The translations under genes were made by a program, and so were the position numbers. Positions 1-5,685 of a DNA stretch of 5,685 bases are shown here, piece by piece. Below the pieces are notes generated by a model, which did not search any database, was not told the origin of the DNA, and saw nothing but the letters and a program-made list of their open reading frames with translations. How positions within the stretch are numbered: the first letter of the stretch is position 1; every line of letters starts with the position of its first letter. This DNA is from an uncultured Clostridia bacterium (lineage in GTDB: Bacteria; Bacillota; Clostridia; Lachnospirales; Lachnospiraceae), in the NCBI GenBank assembly GCA_946614685.1, contig CAMOHF010000089.1:1-5685 (forward strand). Reading direction: 5' to 3'.

Positions 1-337
1 AATTCTCCTTCACCACGGAAAGACAGAAGCTGTCGATGGTGGTGATATCCGCCTTTCTCACAAGCACGAGTTGCTTTGCAAGATGCTCGTTCTCCGGGTG
101 TTCCATAAGCGCCTTTTCAAGGCGACCCGCAATCTTATCCCGCATCTGCGCGGCCGCAGCCTTGGTAAATGTAACCACCAAAAATCGGTCGATATCCACA
201 GGATGTACCGGATCCGTCACCTTCTCAATGATACGTTCCACAAGCACCGTTGTCTTACCGGAGCCTGCTGCCGCGGATACCAGTATGTCCGCATCCTTCT
301 TTTTGATCGATTGTTCCTGATTTGGTGTCCAGCCCAT
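1..337 (-). CDS. addA: AddA, helicase-nuclease subunit A (partial, N-terminal 112 codons only)
   Basis: N-terminal part of the UvrD-type (superfamily 1) helicase subunit of the AddAB complex, which unwinds and resects DNA double-strand ends and hands single strands to RecA. The reading frame runs open through the left window edge; family members are about 1200 residues, so roughly a tenth is present. Visible motifs, in order: a Q-motif-like WTPNQEQ at residues 3-9; Walker [10 protein letters not shown] at 22-30 with K28 as the ATP-binding lysine; motif Ia [13 protein letters not shown] at 54-66; and motif Ib TTIDSFC at 99-105. The start is firm: ATG lies one base after the addB TAG and is preceded by a strong ribosome binding site inside addB, so the two genes are translationally coupled and co-transcribed. 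AddA normally also carries a C-terminal RecB-type nuclease domain, which cannot be seen here. No frameshift or missing motif in the visible part. Confidence 0.96.
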   Translation of the reverse strand, partial: MGWTPNQEQSIKKKDADILVSAAAGSGKTTVLVERIIEKVTDPVHPVDIDRFLVVTFTKAAAAQMRDKIAGRLEKALMEHPENEHLAKQLVLVRKADITTIDSFCLSVVKEN

Positions 338-338
338 C

Positions 339-3300
339 CTATTCACCTCCTCCGACTGCCCGATGAATCGCCGCACGGATCTTCTCCTGCCCGTCTTTCT
401 TGTCCGAATACCTCTTAAAACGTACGCGATTCGCATCCGACAGCGGATCAAACCTGCATACGTCCTTGTAAGCGCAGTACAAACAAGGATGGTTCCTGTC
501 CGTCTTAATGGGACTCTTGTCGATCCGCCCGTCTGCCATCTGCTTCATAAGTTCTGCTGCCTTCTTATCCGCAAAAGCGAGGATCTCTCTGAAGAACACA
601 GGATCGTCCGCCTTCGTTCCCCAAAGCTTTAATTCCTTCTCCCGCGCCTTTTCCGCGGTGGCTTCATCTTCCGCGGTTACAAAGGGATCCTTCATCCTGT
701 AGTAGTACATACCCTCGGGGATCACCTCCGTCACGCCGAGTTCCGGGTGCTTCTCTGCCTCGGCAAGGAGCGCGGACATATAGACGGAAAGCTGTAATTC
801 AAGCCCTTCCATCAGTTCCGACAACTTGAACTCCTTGCTGCCGGACTTGTAGTCGATCACACGAAGCAGCAGTTTATCTCCCGAAATCTTGATGTCTCCG
901 CGGTCAATGATACCATAGAGTTTCACGTCCCGATCCTCATTTGAGAGAATATAGTCAAATTTATACTCCAGATACTCCGGTGAAAAACCGTCTGTTCGGT
1001 TGATCTCCGTGAGCATGCGCGTGGTTCGTCGTGCGATGCGAAGAAGGTTGCCGCGCAGGCGCTCACGCATACCGTCCTCAAGTGTGACCGAGGCATAGTA
1101 GTCATCAAAGACATGACCGATAAAACGATCGGAGAGTTCCTCCCGTTCCTTTTCGGGAAGCGCCATCCAGTCGTTCTCCCGCTCTTCCTTCACAAAGCCA
1201 AAGAGTTCCTCGAGCCCCTTATGCAGGATGTTTCCCATATCCGCGAAACTCACCACGCCCTCGCGTCGTTCACCGAGTCCGAGAATATGCTTTAAGTAAT
1301 AGGAGTATGCGCACTGCGCATACTGTTCAAGTCTTGAGACCGTACGTCCGAGCAGATTTGCGTAAATAAGCTCCCGCACCTCGCCGGAAAGTTTCTTCGG
1401 AAGATTCGTATAATCAATGGCATCGGCAAGGAGCCTCACGCGAAGTTCCTCTCCTGATTCGGAAAGCAGGGCAAGCAGCGCTGCCGCCTCGTTTTCGTCA
1501 CCGTCTCCGTCCTTTATGCCGCGCAGATCACCGGAAAGTCTTCTGACAGCCGGATCGGTTCCGGCCATAACAAAGCTTCCTCCCTTCGCAACGGTAAGTT
1601 TCGGGAAGATCTGACGTATGCGGTCGATCACATAGGAAGGCCGCATAGCCTCACCCGAGCCGCTCTTTTCCGTATAGGAAAGCAAAAGCTTGCTCTTCGG
1701 TTTGGTCATATGGAGGTAGAGATAGAACTGTTCCGTGTAAGCATTCATCCTGTCCGTGGGTGCAAGCTCGATTCCATGTCCGGCGAGCAGTTCCTTCTCA
1801 TGGTCCGTGATAATCTTTGGGCTTGTTCCGTAGTTCGGGATCACACCGTCATTTACGCCCACGATAAAAAGGACCTTCACCTCGTCCAGACGGCTTCTTG
1901 TCATATCTCCGAGCGTTACCGAGTCGATGGACGGCGGAATGATACCTCGGGACAGATCCGAAAGTCCCACGGAGAGCAGTTCGGAAAAATCTCCGACCGT
2001 GAGGAGTTCCGTACCCATCAGTTCATCAAGCTTATCCAAAAGGACGCAGACAGCTTCGAACAGTCCCTGCTCATCCTTCATCCGCTCCTCATAGGACAGT
2101 TCTTTCATAAAATCGTAAACAGCGCGCACATAGGCGGAAGCCGGTCGTTTTCTCTTTCCGCCCATCGCCTGGTACATACGAAGCAGCACGGAAGCAACCC
2201 CGGATCTTATATCTTCTACCGAGACATCCCAGGGTTTTGACCATCTTCCGTGTCCGCGAATATTAAGCGCAAGCACAAAATTTTCCAGAAGATCGATATC
2301 ATCCTGGGAGAACGCCTCCAGAATACCGGTCTTTAAAAAGGCAAATGTGGATCCGTAGGAAAAATCATCCTCCATGATCCGAAGCAGATGCGTGATGGCA
2401 TCCACATATACATTGTTCTTTAAGGGAATCGTGACGTCCGCAAAGAACGGAATTCCGTAGCCGGGAAAGATCTGCGACGCAAGCATCCTTCTGTCCTCGA
2501 TGTCCGCACAGATCACCGCAATATCGCGGAAACGATACGTCCCCTGTCGCACCAGAGATGCGATCTTTCCCGCGATGCCTTCCATCTCGGCGAAGGGATC
2601 CTGATACACCGTAATCCCGATATCGTCCGTTGTATCCGGATACTTTGTATAGGGATAGCGAAACAGACTTGCCTCAAGGTGAGAAAGCGCGCTTTTTTCC
2701 TTCCATCTCGGAAAAGGTCTTGTATCATAAGCCTGCGTTTCCTTCACGGTAACGCCTTCTTCGCGTGCGATCTTTAACAGTTTGTTCTTTGTCTCGTTCG
2801 ACAGGGCAAAGAGCGCGTGCTCCGGCAGTGTCTCCGCATCAAAAGCGGCCCGATCCATCGTGAGGATGACTTTTACATCCATCGCACACGCGATCAGCGC
2901 ACGCACCACCTTGTACTGGATCGGCGTAAAGCCGGTAAATCCGTCCATGACGATCACACTGTTTTTGATCATTTCGGAGTCAGGGATTCTCGCCGCCAAA
3001 AGCTCCGTGTTTTGCTCCGCAACAATGTAACGGTCCTTCATCATCTCATCAAACTTGTCGTAGATGGTAAGCAGATCCGAGAGTTTCTCCGTAAGCAGGC
3101 GGTATTCGTCCTTTCCCGAAAGTTCGTCCCGCACCTGCTTCAGTTTCTCTCTGTCACAGTCATACTGATACATCTCCGACATCAGGGATTTTAACTCGTC
3201 CATCATGCCGTTCTTGTTCAGATTGTCCCCGTAAATCTTAAGATCATCCTTTACGCGACTTGCCGCAAGGCGAAGCATCATGGTCTTACCGAAATCCATC

Positions 3301-3557
3301 AGTACCTCGCCCTGTTTCACATGCAGTTCATCAAACACGCGGTAAGAAAGGCGGTTCATACCGATGACATCGATATTCATATAGCCCTTGTCCGGCGACA
3401 TCAGCACGAGTTTTTTCTGCAGTGCCATGGAATACTGTTCCGGCACAAGCAATATGTAATTCACATCCGGATGCGAAGTCGCCTCATCAAGCAGCCACCT
3501 GTAGGCTGCGTGACTTTTCCCGGCGCCGGACGCTCCGTACAGAATCTGAAATGCCAT
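339..3557 (-). CDS. addB: AddB, helicase-nuclease subunit B (ATP-dependent deoxyribonuclease)
   Basis: Second subunit of the AddAB (RexAB-type) helicase-nuclease, which resects double-strand breaks for RecA-dependent repair. At 1072 residues it is slightly short for the family (about 1150) but appears complete. Numbered from the chosen start: Walker A GASGAGKS at 8-15; the conserved LLVPEQ segment near 36-41; MDGFTGFTP near 205; and a helicase-like region near 541-575 with [11 protein letters not shown] and VGVNDGVIP. The C-terminal RecB-family nuclease is intact: H779 in [11 protein letters not shown]885 in GIIDRGD, D902 and K904 in IDYKSG, and QLSVY at 922-926. Four cysteines that bind the AddB iron-sulfur cluster are all present: C749, then C1025, C1028 and C1034 in a C-x2-C-x5-C pattern. 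Start choice: an ATG two codons upstream (first base 3563) abuts the GGAGG directly, whereas the ATG at 3557 has a proper six-base spacing and gives the family-like beginning [11 protein letters not shown]. First gene of the addBA operon. Confidence 0.96.
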   Translation of the reverse strand: MAFQILYGASGAGKSHAAYRWLLDEATSHPDVNYILLVPEQYSMALQKKLVLMSPDKGYMNIDVIGMNRLSYRVFDELHVKQGEVLMDFGKTMMLRLAASRVKDDLKIYGDNLNKNGMMDELKSLMSEMYQYDCDREKLKQVRDELSGKDEYRLLTEKLSDLLTIYDKFDEMMKDRYIVAEQNTELLAARIPDSEMIKNSVIVMDGFTGFTPIQYKVVRALIACAMDVKVILTMDRAAFDAETLPEHALFALSNETKNKLLKIAREEGVTVKETQAYDTRPFPRWKEKSALSHLEASLFRYPYTKYPDTTDDIGITVYQDPFAEMEGIAGKIASLVRQGTYRFRDIAVICADIEDRRMLASQIFPGYGIPFFADVTIPLKNNVYVDAITHLLRIMEDDFSYGSTFAFLKTGILEAFSQDDIDLLENFVLALNIRGHGRWSKPWDVSVEDIRSGVASVLLRMYQAMGGKRKRPASAYVRAVYDFMKELSYEERMKDEQGLFEAVCVLLDKLDELMGTELLTVGDFSELLSVGLSDLSRGIIPPSIDSVTLGDMTRSRLDEVKVLFIVGVNDGVIPNYGTSPKIITDHEKELLAGHGIELAPTDRMNAYTEQFYLYLHMTKPKSKLLLSYTEKSGSGEAMRPSYVIDRIRQIFPKLTVAKGGSFVMAGTDPAVRRLSGDLRGIKDGDGDENEAAALLALLSESGEELRVRLLADAIDYTNLPKKLSGEVRELIYANLLGRTVSRLEQYAQCAYSYYLKHILGLGERREGVVSFADMGNILHKGLEELFGFVKEERENDWMALPEKEREELSDRFIGHVFDDYYASVTLEDGMRERLRGNLLRIARRTTRMLTEINRTDGFSPEYLEYKFDYILSNEDRDVKLYGIIDRGDIKISGDKLLLRVIDYKSGSKEFKLSELMEGLELQLSVYMSALLAEAEKHPELGVTEVIPEGMYYYRMKDPFVTAEDEATAEKAREKELKLWGTKADDPVFFREILAFADKKAAELMKQMADGRIDKSPIKTDRNHPCLYCAYKDVCRFDPLSDANRVRFKRYSDKKDGQEKIRAAIHRAVGGGE
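343..353 (-). promoter_or_regulatory. Ribosome binding site of addA inside the addB 3' end
   Basis: On the minus strand this reads GGAGGAGGTGA, a very strong Shine-Dalgarno match that ends five bases before the addA ATG. It encodes the last codons of addB (the Gly-Gly-Glu end), so ribosomes finishing AddB can restart directly on addA. This fits the need for two subunits made in equal amounts. Confidence 0.85.
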
Positions 3558-3563
3558 AGTCAT

Positions 3564-3570
3564 CCTCCGA
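3564..3570 (-). promoter_or_regulatory. Ribosome binding site of addB, deciding the start codon
   Basis: Reads TCGGAGG on the minus strand. It touches the upstream ATG at 3563 with no spacer and lies six bases before the ATG at 3557. The second spacing is the workable one, so the annotated protein should begin at MAFQ. Confidence 0.75.
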
Positions 3571-3586
3571 GTTTTATACTCCGTCC

Positions 3587-3595
3587 ATCATAGCA
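3587..3595 (-). promoter_or_regulatory. Candidate extended -10 promoter for addBA
   Basis: On the minus strand TGC followed by TATGAT gives an extended -10 element, with five of six bases matching TATAAT. Transcription would begin near 3580, leaving a leader of about 23 bases that holds the addB ribosome binding site. The -35 region at the usual distance is poor (about three of six), which is common for extended -10 promoters. Inference from sequence only. Confidence 0.45.
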
Positions 3596-3635
3596 CATTT
3601 TACGTCTTCCTTCCATAAATCCTTGGTTGAAACAC

Positions 3636-3664
3636 TTGCGAAAATCCGCATGATTTGTTACATT
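3636..3664 (+). promoter_or_regulatory. Candidate promoter for the acyltransferase gene
   Basis: TTGCGA (3636-3641) and TACATT (3659-3664) are separated by 17 bases, each matching four of six consensus bases, and a TG one base before the -10 gives an extended form. If it is real, transcription starts at or within a few bases of the ATG at 3671, so the message would be leaderless or nearly so. The match is modest and other start points are possible. Confidence 0.3.
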
Positions 3665-3670
3665 TGAAAC

Positions 3671-4747
3671 ATGGATTATCTTTTACTGATCTTTCCAATT
3701 GCAACCCTCACCGTACTCTTTTACAAAGCGAAAATCGCGCCGCTCGGCACCTATATCGAAGACGGTTGGGACTATGATACTTCCAGATCACTCTTCGGCA
3801 TAGCTGCGGTTTTCATCATGCATCACCACATGACGCAATGTATCACGGGCTACGGTTGGAATTACAAAGGGCCGATCACCATCTTTAACTCCATCGGTCT
3901 TCTCTTTACGTCGATCTTTTTCTTTTTCTCCGGTTTCGGTCTGATGGTAAGCCTCTCCGAAAAGAAGGACTACATGAAAACCTTTCTTGCGCACCGGCTT
4001 GTCTCTGTGCTCGTACCTTTCTTCGTGACAAATGTGTTCTACATTCCCTACTGTATGCTTTTCACCGATCGGATCAAAACTGTCGGCGAGTTCATCACAT
4101 CCGTAACCGGGTTTACACTCATGAACAAAAACGCATGGTTCGTGGTGGAGATCACCTTCCTCTACCTCGCATTCTTCGTAGCGGAGAAACTAACCAAAAA
4201 CCGCGTGGTTATGGTATCGATCCTAACCGTGATCACTGTCTGCATCATCTTTATGAGCCTCTCCCTCGGAGACGATACCACAAGGGTGAGCGGGTACTGG
4301 TTCAAAGGGGCCTGGTGGGACAACACCACGATCCTCTTTCCCGTCGGGCTCTGGTTCGGTCTCTTTAAAAGCCGTGTGATGGCATTCTTCAAGCGTTTCC
4401 TGATCGCGATCGAGCTGATAAGCATCCTCGTATTCGGCATGCTCCTGCATGCACACCTCCGGCTATGGCAGCCCTTCTATCTCGACAGTATCATGTGCAT
4501 TGCATTTGTAATGATACTCCTGGGCATGGTCCTTAAAGTACGCATCGGGAACCCGGTGCTCCGTTACATCGGAAAGATAAGTTATGAACTCTATCTGATC
4601 CATGGCGTCTACCTGATGTGTTTCGGCTTCGGACTCGCGCTTCCGGATCTACCCATGTTCGCAATTGTCTTTGCCCTAAGCTTCGCAACCGCTGCGCTGC
4701 TTACGCCGCTTGACAAACGCATCATCAAACGTATGTTAAACTTGTGA
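3671..4747 (+). CDS. Membrane acyltransferase, acyltransferase-3 family
   Basis: Integral membrane protein of 358 residues with about ten hydrophobic segments (roughly 1-19, 41-55, 69-95, 108-131, 156-172, 179-199, 219-232, 240-262, 273-290, 303-324, 327-346). It resembles the acyltransferase-3 (OafA/YrhL-like) family, which moves acyl groups, often acetyl or succinyl, from the cytoplasm onto surface sugars or other envelope molecules. Supporting motifs: the N-terminal R39 followed by the histidine cluster H51-H53 in the second segment, matching the family's R-to-H spacing; FFFFSGFG at 83-90; and the C-terminal GKISYELYLIH at 301-311, a family hallmark. The acceptor cannot be told from sequence. 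The start is fixed upstream by an in-frame TGA at 3665-3667, but no Shine-Dalgarno sequence precedes the ATG. It is divergent from addB, and no terminator follows before the next gene, so read-through into it is possible. Sure of the family, unsure of the substrate. Confidence 0.85.
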   Translation: MDYLLLIFPIATLTVLFYKAKIAPLGTYIEDGWDYDTSRSLFGIAAVFIMHHHMTQCITGYGWNYKGPITIFNSIGLLFTSIFFFFSGFGLMVSLSEKKDYMKTFLAHRLVSVLVPFFVTNVFYIPYCMLFTDRIKTVGEFITSVTGFTLMNKNAWFVVEITFLYLAFFVAEKLTKNRVVMVSILTVITVCIIFMSLSLGDDTTRVSGYWFKGAWWDNTTILFPVGLWFGLFKSRVMAFFKRFLIAIELISILVFGMLLHAHLRLWQPFYLDSIMCIAFVMILLGMVLKVRIGNPVLRYIGKISYELYLIHGVYLMCFGFGLALPDLPMFAIVFALSFATAALLTPLDKRIIKRMLNL

Positions 4748-4770
4748 ATTCATGTGAAAAATAGTATAAT
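4742..4770 (+). promoter_or_regulatory. Strong sigma-A-type promoter of the phosphoribosyltransferase-like gene
   Basis: A perfect TATAAT at 4765-4770 lies 17 bases after TTGTGA at 4742-4747 (four of six bases of TTGACA). The expected start is near 4777, giving a leader of about 26 bases. The -35 box covers the last bases and stop codon of the acyltransferase gene, so the two genes are packed without a spacer but can be transcribed separately. Confidence 0.8.
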
Positions 4771-4784
4771 AGACACATCAAATC

Positions 4785-4793
4785 AAAGGGGGG
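4785..4793 (+). promoter_or_regulatory. Ribosome binding site of the phosphoribosyltransferase-like gene
   Basis: AAAGGGGGG is a purine-rich site with one mismatch to AGGAGG. It sits nine bases before the ATG at 4803 and six before an in-frame TTG at 4800. ATG is preferred because it is the stronger codon and the spacing is acceptable. The choice changes only one residue. Confidence 0.65.
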
Positions 4794-4802
4794 AATTGAT
4801 TG

Positions 4803-5450
4803 ATGTCAGAGATTTCAAACAGCTTTATCATCCAATCCAAATTTGACAAAATGATCAGTTTAAAGGGGACGAAGGGACACTACGCCACATCCTCCTCACA
4901 CATCAACTGTTACATTGACATGACGCACTTAAAGTGCAAGCGCAGGGAGGCGAAAGCCGTTGCGAATGCACTGGTACAGGAGTACAGCCACTCCACCATC
5001 GTGGACGCCATTATCTGTCTCGACGGTACTGAGGTCATTGGCGCTTATATGGCGGACGGACTTGCAGAAGCAGGTATCCACTCCGTCAATTCCAACAATG
5101 TCATCTACATTATCACGCCGGAGCAGACCACGGTCGGCCAGCTGTTCTTCAGAGAGAACTTTGTTCCGATGATCCAGAACAAAAACTGTCTGGTACTTCT
5201 TGCCACCGCAACCACCGGTAAGACCATCAACACTGCGCTTAACTGTATCGAGTACTACGGCGGACATATCGCCGGCATCTCCGCAATCTTCTCTGCTGCG
5301 AAGGAAGTACACGATATGAAGATCAATGCCATCTTCTCCACGGACGATATCCCCGGATACGCAACCTATCCCGCAGGCGGATGTCCGATGTGCCAGGCAA
5401 AGCAGCCGCTGGATGCCATTGTCAACAGTCACGGTATTTCAAAACTTTAG
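4803..5450 (+). CDS. Orotate phosphoribosyltransferase-like protein (type I PRTase fold)
   Basis: Soluble protein of 215 residues, close in length to orotate phosphoribosyltransferase (OPRT), the pyrimidine-synthesis enzyme that joins orotate to PRPP. The resemblance is structural: GHYATSSSHINCYIDMT at 25-41 mirrors the OPRT G-x-F-x-L-x-S-G...YY-x-D segment; ICLDGTEVIGAYMADGL at 71-87 resembles the loop that precedes the active site; and CLVLLATATTGKT at 129-141 sits where the 13-residue PRPP loop belongs. That loop keeps TTGKT but has L133-A134 where PRPP-using enzymes carry two acidic residues. A CPMC pair at 194-197 near the C-terminus could bind metal. I recall similar proteins in Lachnospiraceae, usually auto-annotated as OPRT, so this may be a paralog with altered or regulatory activity and should not be called pyrE. 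No pyrimidine genes are adjacent. It has its own promoter, and the hairpin at the IS end may act as its terminator. Confidence 0.75.
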   Translation: MSEISNSFIIQSKFDKMISLKGTKGHYATSSSHINCYIDMTHLKCKRREAKAVANALVQEYSHSTIVDAIICLDGTEVIGAYMADGLAEAGIHSVNSNNVIYIITPEQTTVGQLFFRENFVPMIQNKNCLVLLATATTGKTINTALNCIEYYGGHIAGISAIFSAAKEVHDMKINAIFSTDDIPGYATYPAGGCPMCQAKQPLDAIVNSHGISKL

Positions 5451-5471
5451 CAAGAAAAAGGACGTTTACTG

Positions 5472-5526
5472 TACCGACCCCCAAAAGTTAGACCAAAAAA
5501 TCTAACGATTGGAGGTCGGTATTTTT
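5472..5526 (+). terminator. Long hairpin with T-run at the IS left end: terminator and shield of the transposase RBS
   Basis: TACCGACC (5472-5479) pairs perfectly with GGTCGGTA (5514-5521). After one A-C mismatch, four more pairs form (5481-5484 with 5509-5512). After a two-by-two internal loop, GTTAGA (5487-5492) pairs with TCTAAC (5501-5506) around an eight-base loop. Five T follow at 5522-5526. In RNA read from the left this should act as an intrinsic terminator, which would serve the phosphoribosyltransferase-like gene. The orfA Shine-Dalgarno GGAGG (5511-5515) lies within the stem, with only its central A in a mismatch, so read-through RNA would also be poorly translated. Such protection of transposase from outside transcription is known for insertion sequences. 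On the minus strand no T-run follows, so termination would be one-way. Confidence 0.7.
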
Positions 5527-5571
5527 ATGTCTAAGTATTCTTTTGAATTCAAAAAGGAGGTTGTGCTTGCT
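5527..5571 (+). pseudogene. Transposase orfA of an IS150-like element, first 15 codons only
   Basis: ATG at 5527 follows GGAGG at 5511-5515 and gives MSKYSFEFKKEVVLA, the typical opening of the IS3/IS150-group OrfA helix-turn-helix protein. Intact members continue with a tyrosine- and glycine-rich stretch and the DNA-binding helices. Here the frame stays open to the window edge but the residues after A15 (KRPSLESFSF and onward) show no such character, and the opposite strand offers a more credible coding frame. I read it as truncated and non-functional. It could instead be an intact element with an unusual OrfA, which I judge unlikely. Confidence 0.6.
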
Positions 5572-5583
5572 AAAAGACCTTCT

Positions 5584-5685
5584 CTAGAATCCTTTTCGTT
5601 TCTTTGCAACTTCTATGAGCTCCGCAGCCTCGTCCATCGCTGCTTCTTTGCTGATAATATTTGCAATCAGTTCAAGATCTCTTTC
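5584..5685 (-). CDS. 3' end of an unidentified gene (partial, last 33 codons)
   Basis: A minus-strand frame enters from the right window edge without a stop and ends with TAG at 5586-5584. Its 33 residues are highly charged and helical in character: it opens ERDLELIANIISKEA and closes LIEVAKKRKGF. It has no cysteine or proline, and the glutamate/alanine/lysine mix is like a C-terminal amphipathic helix. I do not recognise the family. The codon pattern and composition look coding, while the plus-strand reading of the same bases is rich in Phe, Ser and Cys, as shadow frames often are. Its stop lies only about 12 bases from the broken transposase start, so the IS remnant ends just beyond it. No terminator for this gene is visible. 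Confidence 0.45.
   Translation of the reverse strand, partial: ERDLELIANIISKEAAMDEAAELIEVAKKRKGF

Larger units (their letters stand above)
5470..5571 (+). mobile_element. IS3-family (IS150-like) insertion sequence, left-end remnant
   Basis: The element begins about 20 bases after the preceding stop codon with TGTACCGACCCCC, a terminal repeat starting with TG as in IS3-family elements, followed by AAAAGTTAGAC, which I recall from IS150-type ends. Next come a hairpin, a ribosome binding site and the first codons of orfA. Recognisable transposase coding stops near 5571, and what follows reads as an unrelated gene on the other strand. No right terminal repeat is in the window, so no target duplication can be checked. 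The right boundary given is where similarity ends, not a mapped end. Confidence 0.7.

Noticed and set aside
36..418. Plus-strand frames opposite addA and the end of addB
   Set aside because: The minus strand carries clear helicase motifs across this stretch; the plus frames are Ser/Cys/Arg-rich shadows.
1710..2240. Plus-strand frame of 176 codons antisense to addB
   Set aside because: It lies wholly inside the well-supported addB gene, has no ribosome site, and is rich in His, Arg and Ser as expected for a shadow frame.
3558..3563. Two extra N-terminal codons of AddB (ATG at 3563)
   Set aside because: That ATG touches the Shine-Dalgarno sequence, and the family begins near the second methionine.
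3627..3670. Two copies of TTGAAACA as a possible repeat array
   Set aside because: Only two eight-base copies are present in an AT-rich region; kept only as a side note to the palindrome finding. There is no CRISPR array or tRNA in the window that I can see.
4929..5432. Minus-strand frame of 167 codons antisense to the phosphoribosyltransferase-like gene
   Set aside because: The plus-strand gene has a promoter, a ribosome site and PRTase motifs; the antisense frame has none of these and matches no family I know.
5572..5685. Continuation of the transposase orfA frame to the window edge
   Set aside because: The frame has no stop, but the residues lose all resemblance to OrfA and the opposite strand reads as a plausible gene end.

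Overview
The window looks like chromosomal DNA of a Gram-positive clostridial bacterium, most likely a member of the Lachnospiraceae. The reasons are an addB-addA operon in the Firmicute order, purine-rich Shine-Dalgarno sites, consensus-like sigma-A promoters, and an OPRT-like protein of a type I remember from that family. Base composition is balanced, not strongly AT-rich. No database search was run, so the taxonomic call is inference.

Layout. Positions 1-3557 (minus strand) hold the DNA double-strand-break repair operon addB-addA. addB is complete (1072 aa by the preferred start). addA is cut by the left window edge after 112 codons. The two genes are separated by one base, and the addA ribosome binding site lies inside the last codons of addB. 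A divergent intergenic region of about 110 bases (3558-3670) separates this operon from two plus-strand genes. The first is a multi-pass membrane acyltransferase of the acyltransferase-3 type (3671-4747), which starts without a visible Shine-Dalgarno site. The second is a small soluble protein related to orotate phosphoribosyltransferase (4803-5450) with its own strong promoter, whose -35 box overlaps the stop codon of the acyltransferase gene.

Right end. About 20 bases after the phosphoribosyltransferase-like gene lies the left end of an IS3-family (IS150-like) insertion sequence. It has a terminal TG-starting repeat, a long hairpin with a T-run that buries the transposase Shine-Dalgarno site, and the first ~15 codons of orfA. 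The similarity to a transposase then stops. The remaining ~100 bases read best as the 3' end of an unidentified minus-strand gene, so the element appears to be a truncated remnant.

Working together. AddA and AddB form one helicase-nuclease complex that processes broken DNA ends for recombination. The acyltransferase and the phosphoribosyltransferase-like gene have no evident functional link to it or to each other. I do not see a new defence or mobile system here. The points most worth a second look are the missing acidic pair in the PRPP-loop of the phosphoribosyltransferase-like protein, the IS-end hairpin, the IS truncation junction, and the start region of the acyltransferase.
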